From Deltaproteobacteria bacterium (GTDB taxonomy: Bacteria > Desulfobacterota > Binatia > HRBIN30 > JACQVA1), in NCBI GenBank assembly GCA_016210005.1, contig JACQVA010000015.1, positions 1-49,143 on the forward strand: DNA of 49,143 nucleotides. Direction: 5' to 3'. The notes below the pieces were generated by a model that was not told the DNA's origin, did not search any database, and saw only the letters and a program-made list of their open reading frames with translations. Position 1 is the first letter of the stretch. Each line of letters begins with the position of its first letter. Positions 25,314 through 31,692 of the stretch are shown here, in pieces. Both the position numbers and the translations under genes were made by a program.

Positions 25314-25826
25314 ATGATCACACCGCGGCGGCGCTGGAGAGCATTGCTTGGCGGGGCCGCTCTTGCGTGGGTGCTGCCGGGAGCGGCGGCGGGGCAGACT
25401 ACTGCGGCAGCGAGTCAGCTGCTCCACGTCGCTCCGATCGCGTTTCTGCCCGCCAACAACGCAGCCGGTTATGTTGTCGAGCAGGGCGGGCTCGGCCGCC
25501 TGTGCTCGCACAAGGGGGCGGGCTACTTTGTCGCTCCGCTGCAACTGCCCGACGGCGCGGTCATCGAGCGCGTGGCCATGCTGCTGGTCGACACCAACCG
25601 CGACGCCCTCGGCCTGATGTCGCTGGTGCGCCGTGAGCCCGAGCGCTTCGAAGTGCTGGCGATCAGCCCGGTGTCCGCCGGAACCACCGAGCTGGAAACC
25701 CTCGCCAGCGCTGACATTAGTGCGCCCGTGATCGACAACGAGCGCTACACCTATCTGCTGCAAGTGCTGCTCACCGGCCCGGGCGTATGCCTCTACGACG
25801 CGCAAGTGACCTATCGCAGCCGCTGA
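25314..25826 (+). CDS. Secreted protein of unknown function
   Basis: A 170-residue protein with a signal peptide (LLGGAALAWVLPGAAAGQ). The mature part has FLPANNAAGYVVEQGG, then beta-rich segments IERVAMLLVDTN and YTYLLQVLLTGPGVCLYDAQV, with two cysteines that may pair. I do not recognise a family. CGGAGG lies just before the ATG. It overlaps the sulfatase start by 40 bases, so they may be coexpressed. Confidence 0.7.
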   Translation: MITPRRRWRALLGGAALAWVLPGAAAGQTTAAASQLLHVAPIAFLPANNAAGYVVEQGGLGRLCSHKGAGYFVAPLQLPDGAVIERVAMLLVDTNRDALGLMSLVRREPERFEVLAISPVSAGTTELETLASADISAPVIDNERYTYLLQVLLTGPGVCLYDAQVTYRSR

Positions 25827-27952
25827 GTTCGACATCGGGCTGGCTCCTGCTTGCACTGTTGGTGCTGTCAGGATGCGGGCGGGAGGCGCCCGGGGTGAGG
25901 CAGTGGTTGCTGGCGGGCGGCTCGGCGCCGGCAGCCGAGGTCACGCTGCTCACAGTCGGTGACGAGACACGGCCGGGAGTCCGGTTGGCGCCGGGGGCGA
26001 CGGTGGCTTGGCCGGTGGCGGTCAGCGGCCGGCTGCATTTTGCCTTTGCGGCCGAGCGCGCCGAGGCGGCCGAGCATCCGCCCCGGCTCGAAGTCAATGC
26101 CACCGAAGCCGGCGGCGGTGCGGCGCGCTTGGCCACGGTTGCCGCCGCCAGCCACAGGCACTGGCAAACCATGGCAACCGGGCAGGTGCTGCGTGCCGGC
26201 CAGCGGATCAGCTTTACAGTGCCGCAATCCGAGCCGAGCGCGGTGCTGCTGGGTGATCCATGGATCGAGCCGCCGGCGGCGCTGGCGCCGGCCCTGGTGG
26301 TGGTCGTGCTCATCGACACCCTGAGAGCCGATCACACCTCGCTGCTCGGCTACCACCTGCCGACCACGCCCAACTTGGAGCAGCTGGCTCGTGATGGCGT
26401 GACCTTCACGCAGGCGCACACCCCGGCGCCTTGGACGCGGCCGTCGGTAACGTCGCTTCTGACCAGCCTCGATCCGCTCACTCACCGTGTCGTCGATCGC
26501 GTCGACCGGCTGCCGCAGCAGATCACCACCTGGCCGGAGGTTATCCGCCGCCAAGGCTTTCGCACTGCCGCTGTCAGCACCAACCCCAACGTGCTCCCGC
26601 TGTGGGGGCTGGCGCAGGGGTTCGGGCGCTTCATCGATTTGGATTCCTTTCGCTGGCTGGAGAACTCCGACGCGCAGCAGGTCTTTGCCCGCGCCGAACG
26701 GCTGCTGGACGATGAGCCGCTGCCGCTGTTCTTGTATCTGCATGTGAACGATCCTCACGGCCCCTACGATCCGCCGCCGCCGGCGGCGCGCCAGCTGTTT
26801 CCCGACTACTCGCCCCAGAGCCCGGGGCGTAACCTGCGGGCCACCGACCCGCCGGCAGTGATCGCCGCCGCGGTGCGGCGCTACGACGGCGAGATCCGTC
26901 ACGCCGATGCGGCGCTGGGCCAGTTCATCGAGCGGCTGCGTGCGCGCGGCTTGTACGACAACGCGGCCATCGCCGTGGTCGGCGACCACGGCGAGGAGTT
27001 CACCGATCACGGCGACATCAGTCACGGCAAGACCCTGTTCGAGGAGATGCTGCACGTGCCGCTGTTGATCAAGTTTCCCAAAGCGGCCCATCGCGGCGAG
27101 CGCGTGGCACGGATGAGTTCGCTGACCGACGTGTTGCCGACGCTGGCGGCGGCGATGGGCTGGCCGAGCCCGCCGGCGATCGCAGGGCAGGACCTGATGC
27201 CCGCGATGGCGGGCAAGGCCGCCGGCCGCAGCCGGCTCACGGCATCGACTCAGTTGGACGGCACACTGGCGTACGGGCTGATGACGGCGGAGCACAAGCT
27301 CATTCGCCGCCTGCGCCCGCACAACGACACGCTGCTGTTCGACTTGCAGGCCGACCCGCAAGAACACCGGCCGAGCGCGGACCAGGCGCGGCGGGACGAG
27401 TTGCAGCGTATGCTCGATGCCGAGCTGGCGCGCGGCCGCAGCGGCTGGCACGTGCGCATCTGCGGCGGCGCCGGCGCGCAGGCCATCAGCGTCGCCGTGG
27501 ATGGGGTCGAGGGTGCAGTTGAGTCCACCGACCTGGAAGCAGAAGACCGACTGGAGGCCGCCGCCGGCAGCGGGCGCCTGCGCCTCGAGGCGACGGTCGG
27601 CCCGGTGACACGCCAGCGTGAGTTGTTGGGCAAACTGGTTGATACCGCAACCCGTGATGCCGACGAGCTGTGGTTTGCAGGCACGCGGCCGACGCTGCGG
27701 GTGTCGTCGCGGCCTGAGCAAGAGCGGCCCAGTCTGCGTCTTGGCCACGATTCACCGGCGGCGGTCGCCGGTGCGATCGAGCTGGAGGCCGCGCGGCTCA
27801 CGGTCGCTGCGGGCGAGGCACCGGAGTGTTCGGCATTTCCCGGCGCTATGATCCTGGTCTGGTACATCGCTCGGCCGCCGGAGGCCGAGACTGCCCGACC
27901 CGATGCGGCCACACGCGAGCGCTTGCGCGCGCTAGGCTACGCCGTCGAGTAG
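25787..27952 (+). CDS. Lipoprotein sulfatase-like hydrolase
   Basis: A 721-residue protein with a lipobox (LALLVLSGC, Cys30) and an alkaline-phosphatase/sulfatase superfamily domain (about 165-540). Metal-binding motifs are VVVVLIDTLRADH, HVNDPHGPYDPP and VGDHGEEFTDHGDISHGK. The nucleophile region is APWTRPSVTSLLTSL: the formylglycine Cys/Ser-x-Pro-x-Arg is replaced by Thr-Arg-Pro-Ser, as in sulfatase-like proteins that may use Thr. A C-terminal domain of about 180 residues has unknown function. Classic sulfatase activity is therefore doubtful. Start overlaps the upstream secreted-protein gene. Confidence 0.82.
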   Translation: MPLRRASDLSQPLSSTSGWLLLALLVLSGCGREAPGVRQWLLAGGSAPAAEVTLLTVGDETRPGVRLAPGATVAWPVAVSGRLHFAFAAERAEAAEHPPRLEVNATEAGGGAARLATVAAASHRHWQTMATGQVLRAGQRISFTVPQSEPSAVLLGDPWIEPPAALAPALVVVVLIDTLRADHTSLLGYHLPTTPNLEQLARDGVTFTQAHTPAPWTRPSVTSLLTSLDPLTHRVVDRVDRLPQQITTWPEVIRRQGFRTAAVSTNPNVLPLWGLAQGFGRFIDLDSFRWLENSDAQQVFARAERLLDDEPLPLFLYLHVNDPHGPYDPPPPAARQLFPDYSPQSPGRNLRATDPPAVIAAAVRRYDGEIRHADAALGQFIERLRARGLYDNAAIAVVGDHGEEFTDHGDISHGKTLFEEMLHVPLLIKFPKAAHRGERVARMSSLTDVLPTLAAAMGWPSPPAIAGQDLMPAMAGKAAGRSRLTASTQLDGTLAYGLMTAEHKLIRRLRPHNDTLLFDLQADPQEHRPSADQARRDELQRMLDAELARGRSGWHVRICGGAGAQAISVAVDGVEGAVESTDLEAEDRLEAAAGSGRLRLEATVGPVTRQRELLGKLVDTATRDADELWFAGTRPTLRVSSRPEQERPSLRLGHDSPAAVAGAIELEAARLTVAAGEAPECSAFPGAMILVWYIARPPEAETARPDAATRERLRALGYAVE

Positions 27953-28026
27953 TGGATACGTCTTGCAGTCCCGAACGGCGGTGCTCAGCGCGGTCTGACC
28001 TTGGCAGCGCGGCGCGGGGTAACAAG

Positions 28027-28068
28027 CGCGTACGCTGCAACGGCTGCGCCTTCCAGATCGAGATGGCC
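28027..28068 (+). pseudogene. 42-base relic of the GT2 gene
   Basis: This segment matches 30255-30296 of the downstream GT2 gene with about four mismatches, and encodes CNGCAFQIEM against SNGYAFQIEM. It is too short for function. It lies in the 27953-28371 gap, which is a patchwork of relics and hairpins (including a GCGGGAGC stem near 28073) with no intact gene. Confidence 0.6.
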
Positions 28069-28129
28069 GCGGCGGGAGCACCGCTCCCGCCCTCAAGATC
28101 GGAAGGCGGGAGCGAATCGCATCATTGTT

Positions 28130-28165
28130 GAGGGGTGGAGCATTGCTCCACTCCTCAGAGTTTTT
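28130..28165 (+). terminator. Rho-independent terminator
   Basis: A 12-base stem, GAGGGGTGGAGC over GCTCCACTCCTC with one G-T pair and an ATT loop, is followed by AGAG and five T residues. It lies 178 bases after the sulfatase stop and would end that transcript. Confidence 0.65.
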
Positions 28166-28173
28166 CACAGCCT

Positions 28174-28267
28174 CTGAGGTCAGCGCCGCCGACTTCTGCA
28201 TCAGCAACGACGCCGCCGGCTCGGTGGATTTGCCGGCCATCTGCGGCGAGTGAGCGGTGAAGCGTGG
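28174..28267 (+). repeat. 94-base copy of the methyltransferase 3' end
   Basis: The segment matches 39108-39201 without gaps and with few mismatches, including the stop region (GGCGAGTGA against GGCGAGTAA) and the GTGAAGCGTGG that follows. It is a displaced fragment of the methyltransferase tail that lies upstream of the coiled-coil gene here, as it does at 39 kb. Confidence 0.85.
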
Positions 28268-28371
28268 CATGATTCCGCTCCCTGATAACGCTTAGCCCCT
28301 TACCCCCGCGTTTCGCCGGTTGTGGCCGAACGCTGGCACCAAAGGCACGGGCCGTGGTAAGAGCAAGTTGG

Positions 28372-28917
28372 ATGGCAATCAGCGCCAGCGAGTTTCAGGA
28401 GTTAGTTCGGGAATTGGAGCAACGCCCCGAATGGCGCCGCGAGCTGCGCCGCGTATTGCTCAGCGACGACGTCATCGACCTGCCGCGCTTGATGGGCGAG
28501 CTCGCCCAGGCGCAACGCGCCACCGAGGCGCGGCTGGAGCGTCTGACCGAGCGCGTCGATCAGCTCACCCAGCGCGTCGACCAGCTCGCGGCAGCGCAGC
28601 AAGAAATGACATCGCAACTCGCGCAGTTGACGCGCACGGTCGAACATCTGGTCAAGCAGATGCAACTGTTGACCAACCAGGTGGGCCGCCTGAAGGGATC
28701 GGACTGGGAGCGCCGCTACCGCGAACGCGCGCCCGCGTATTTCGCGCCGCTGCTGCGGCGCATCCACGCGCTGTCGAGCGAAGAGATCGCCGCGCTCCTG
28801 GACGATGCGGAAGAGCGCGGCCTGATCGCCGAAAAGGTCGTGACCGGCTTGACTGCGGATTCTCGCGTTCTCTACAGTTATGACGATGGGACGGATTCGG
28901 CAAGCGATTGCGGTTGA
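28372..28917 (+). CDS. Coiled-coil DUF3782-like protein lacking its C-terminal domain
   Basis: About 181 residues. The N terminus has SASEFQELVRELEQRPEW and a long heptad coiled coil (about 45-105, with LTERVDQLTQRVDQLAAAQQ). A basic helical region follows, then EERGLIAEK. Full-length relatives continue into a PD-(D/E)XK-like domain, but here the frame diverges into VVTGLTADSRVLY and ends. 28621-28837 matches 39208-39424 without gaps. The two copies are complementary halves. This copy keeps the N terminus and has probably lost enzymatic function. Confidence 0.65.
   Translation: MAISASEFQELVRELEQRPEWRRELRRVLLSDDVIDLPRLMGELAQAQRATEARLERLTERVDQLTQRVDQLAAAQQEMTSQLAQLTRTVEHLVKQMQLLTNQVGRLKGSDWERRYRERAPAYFAPLLRRIHALSSEEIAALLDDAEERGLIAEKVVTGLTADSRVLYSYDDGTDSASDCG
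28849..28878 (+). promoter_or_regulatory. Candidate promoter for retropepsin-like gene
   Basis: TTGACT and TACAGT are 18 bases apart, just after the breakpoint of the coiled-coil gene. The second in-frame ATG (28886) lies about where transcription would begin, so the message may be leaderless. Confidence 0.35.
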
Positions 28918-29263
28918 CGGCCGCCAGTGTTGGACGCTCTTCGATTCGGGTGCGCGCAACACGTACGTGGTTCCTTCGGTGGCGGAGATTCTGACGACCT
29001 CGGCCACCCCGCGGGTGATCCGCACGGCGCTGGGCGGGACCGTGAGGGAAGCCAACCGGGCGGCGCTGCTTGAGGGCGAAATCGAGGGGCACCCCTTCTC
29101 GACCCACGCCTTGGTGATCGACGAGATCGGTAACGACGAAGACGGCAAGCCGATCGAAATCCTGTTCGGTGCGCTCGCGATGCAGCAATGGGGCATCAGC
29201 CTGAACCCCACCGAAGAGAAGCTCGACCTGTCGCATTATCCGGAAGAGTTCGTGGAGTTCTAA
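28880..29263 (+). CDS. Retropepsin-like aspartic protease domain protein
   Basis: A 127-residue protein with the DSGA active-site motif in CWTLFDSGARNTYVVP, a beta-rich middle, and ILFGALAMQQWGI, matching the ILGxDFLxxxGI second motif of retroviral-type aspartic proteases. Bacterial single-domain members are poorly known. Two starts (28880 and 28886) are possible. It overlaps the tail of the broken coiled-coil frame, consistent with insertion or fusion at that site. Confidence 0.7.
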   Translation: MTMGRIRQAIAVDGRQCWTLFDSGARNTYVVPSVAEILTTSATPRVIRTALGGTVREANRAALLEGEIEGHPFSTHALVIDEIGNDEDGKPIEILFGALAMQQWGISLNPTEEKLDLSHYPEEFVEF

Positions 29264-29723
29264 GGAAGGGTGCGCGGCAAGCCGTGAGGCGTGCAGCGTG
29301 AAGGTGTTTGACCGCTTGCTGCTCGCCGCTCACCCCTCATCGAGACGCTTCGGCCGATGCCGCTAGATGACGATTCCGGCGCTTTCGAACGCGAGTTCCG
29401 CGCCGCGGTTGCCAGCGTGCTGCCCACTGCTCGTGTCGAGTGTGTGGCGGGCACCGTGATTGCGGTCAAACTGCCGGTTCGGATTTCATTCGCGGTAAAG
29501 GCGGCTGAAGGCCAGCGTCAGGGCACGCCGTCTCCAGGCTGACGCCGCCCTGTAAGCGCCGCATTGAGTCGTGGGAAATCGGCTGGGGTGCGGAGAATCG
29601 ACTTGCAAAAGCCCGCCGGAGCAGCTTACAAGCACACGATCGCCCCTGCCCGTGCGCGGCGAAGTGGGCGGAGCTATGCTCGCTGGTAATTCGGATAGGT
29701 ATTTCGGATAGGTATCTAGGTTC
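29264..29723 (+). other. Gap with heptamer-like words and one weak ORF
   Basis: The 29283-29337 part has GTGAGGC, GTGCAGC and GTGAAGG and a pyrimidine stretch, a weak relative of the 7-base arrays. A 61-residue frame at 29357-29542 (MPLDDDSGAFEREFRAAVAS) could be a truncated gene start but is not recognised. The rest contains nothing I can support. Confidence 0.3.
29690..29715 (+). repeat. 13-bp tandem duplication before the GT2 gene
   Basis: TTCGGATAGGTAT occurs twice in direct succession, ending nine bases before the GTG start of the GT2 gene. It is AT-richer than its surroundings and could affect the promoter or leader. Confidence 0.8.
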
Positions 29724-30452
29724 GTGAGCGATTCATTGAAGCACACGGTCGTCGTCATCCCCACCTTCAGAGAGCGGGAGAACATCGGCCGGCTGATTCC
29801 CGCGGTGCTGCACCAGGATCCGGGCATCTCGGTGTTGGTGGTGGACGACAACTCGCCCGACGGCACCGCCGACATCGTGCGCGAGCTGGCCGCCGCCGAC
29901 AGCCGGGTGGCGTTGCTGAGCCGGGCGCAGGCGCAGGGTATCGGTCCGGCCTACAAGGCCGGCTTCATCGAAGCCTTGCGCAACGGCGCCGACTACATCG
30001 TGCAGATGGACGCCGATTTTTCGCACCCGGCCGAAATGCTGCCCGAGTTCATCCGTGAGATGCGCGACTACGACATCGTGCTCGGCTCGCGCTATCTCAA
30101 CGGCATCACCGTGGTGAACTGGCCGATCGAGCGGCTGCTGCTGAGTTATTTCGGCAACTGGTATTCGCGCCGGATCACCGGCCTGCCCAACCACGATGTC
30201 ACCGGCGGTTTCAAGTGTTGGCGCCGCGAGGTCCTCGATCGCATCGGGCTCGAGCGCGTGCGCTCCAACGGCTACGCCTTCCAGATCGAGATGACCTACC
30301 GCGCCTGGCGCCTGGGCTACCGCATCAAGGAGATCCCGATCATTTTCATGGACCGCACCGACGGCGACTCGAAGATGAACAAGCGCATCGCCCTCGAAGC
30401 CCTGTGGATCGTGTGGTGGCTGCGCCTCATGCACTTGGCCGGCCGCCTCTAA
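29724..30452 (+). CDS. Polyprenyl-phosphate mannose synthase-like GT2
   Basis: A 242-residue GT-A enzyme of family GT2, most like dolichol/polyprenol-phosphate mannosyl (or glucosyl) transferases. Motifs: VVVIPTFRERENIGRL, VLVVDDNSPDGTA, QMDADFSHPAEMLPEFI, GSRYLNG, and FKCWRREVLD. There are no C-terminal membrane helices, so it is the soluble DPM1 type. It transfers a sugar from a nucleotide sugar to a polyprenyl phosphate, giving donors for GT-C enzymes; two such giants lie downstream. Start is GTG, with no clear ribosome site. Confidence 0.88.
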   Translation: MSDSLKHTVVVIPTFRERENIGRLIPAVLHQDPGISVLVVDDNSPDGTADIVRELAAADSRVALLSRAQAQGIGPAYKAGFIEALRNGADYIVQMDADFSHPAEMLPEFIREMRDYDIVLGSRYLNGITVVNWPIERLLLSYFGNWYSRRITGLPNHDVTGGFKCWRREVLDRIGLERVRSNGYAFQIEMTYRAWRLGYRIKEIPIIFMDRTDGDSKMNKRIALEALWIVWWLRLMHLAGRL

Positions 30453-30514
30453 CTTCTGACTTCTCACTTCTCACCCCTTACCCCTGACTTCTTACTCATC
30501 ACTTCTCACTTCCT
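30451..30514. repeat. Pyrimidine-rich degenerate heptamer array
   Basis: ACTTCTG, ACTTCTC, ACTTCTC, ACCCCTT, ACCCCTG, ACTTCTT, ACTCATC, ACTTCTC run in register at 7-base steps between the GT2 stop and the GT4 start. The consensus is ACYYCTN. It resembles the STRR-type short repeats known from cyanobacteria. Confidence 0.8.
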
Positions 30515-30522
30515 TGCCAACC

Positions 30523-31692
30523 ATGCGCCCGCTGCTGATCCTCAATGAGCGGGACATCCGCCATCCCAATGCCGGCGGGGCGGAGGTCAATCTGTTCGAG
30601 GTGACGCGCCGGCTGGTGGCGCTGGGATACCGCGCCACGTTGATATGCACCAGCTTTGCCGGCGCGGCGGCAGAGGAGACCATCGACGGCATCCGCGTAG
30701 TTCGCCTCGGCAACCGGTTGACGTATTACCTACAACTACCGCCGCGGGTGCGGCGGGAGCTGACGCCGGACACGGTGATCATCGAGCACCTGTGCAAGCT
30801 GCCGTTCTGTGCCCCGCTCTACACCAAGGTGCCGGTGCTGCCGATTACCCATCACCTCTTCGGCGCCACCGCCTTCTGGCAGGTGCCATGGCCGGTGGCG
30901 GCGGTCGTGGTGGCGGCCGAATGGTTGATTCCGCCGGTGTATCGCCGTTGTCAGTTCATCGCCGTCTCGCCCAGCACCAAGCACGACTTGATCGAGCGTG
31001 GGGTAGCGGCGGCGCGCATCCGAGTAGTGCCCAACGGCGTCGACACCGAGCGATACTGCTTGCCTGCGCGTGAGTCCGATGGGCCGCCGACACTGCTGGC
31101 ACTCGGGCGGGTGGAGCCCTACAAGCGCATCGATGTGATGTTGCAAGCGCTGGTACGCATCCGCGAGCAGGTTCCCGCGGTGCGCCTGATGGTGGTCGGT
31201 GGTGGCACCGGACTCGACGCGGTGCGCGATCACGTCCGCCGCCTTGGGTTGGGCGACTGCGTAACCTGCACCGGCTTCGTTGGCGAGCAGGAGAAGATCC
31301 AGCACCTCCACTCAGCGCATCTGGTGCTCAATACCTCGGAGAAAGAAGGCTGGGGCCTGACGGTGCTCGAAGCCGCCGCCTGCGGCTTGGCGACGGTGGC
31401 CAGTGACGTGCCCGGCCTGCGCGATGCCGTGCGTGACGGGCGCACGGGCGTACTGGTGCCGCATGGAGACGCGGAGTCACTGGTGCGGAGCGCGGTCGAG
31501 CTGCTACGCGATCACCAGCGGTGCCGACAGCTGGGGCGCGGGGCGCGGCAGTGGGCCGAGCGCTTTTCGTGGGCGGGTGTTGCCGAGGCCACGCGCCAGT
31601 GCATCGAGGAAGCAGCTGGCGCTCCCTGCCAGGCGGAGAGGCCAGCTTGGTTTGAGGGCGAAGATGGGACGGCGGAGGTCAGGCAATCGTGA
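30523..31692 (+). CDS. GT4 family glycosyltransferase
   Basis: About 389 residues, GT-B fold, family GT4. N-terminal half has NERDIRHPNAGGAEVNLFEV; C-terminal half has LLALGRVEPYKRIDVMLQAL, VGGGTGLDAVRD, and the E-x7-E motif region SEKEGWGLTVLEAAACGLAT. It adds a sugar from an activated nucleotide donor to a growing glycan. The ATG at 30523 is preferred over a TTG nine bases upstream; the leader is the heptamer array. It ends inside the next gene's start (GTGA overlap), so it is coupled to the GT-C gene. Confidence 0.88.
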   Translation: MRPLLILNERDIRHPNAGGAEVNLFEVTRRLVALGYRATLICTSFAGAAAEETIDGIRVVRLGNRLTYYLQLPPRVRRELTPDTVIIEHLCKLPFCAPLYTKVPVLPITHHLFGATAFWQVPWPVAAVVVAAEWLIPPVYRRCQFIAVSPSTKHDLIERGVAAARIRVVPNGVDTERYCLPARESDGPPTLLALGRVEPYKRIDVMLQALVRIREQVPAVRLMVVGGGTGLDAVRDHVRRLGLGDCVTCTGFVGEQEKIQHLHSAHLVLNTSEKEGWGLTVLEAAACGLATVASDVPGLRDAVRDGRTGVLVPHGDAESLVRSAVELLRDHQRCRQLGRGARQWAERFSWAGVAEATRQCIEEAAGAPCQAERPAWFEGEDGTAEVRQS

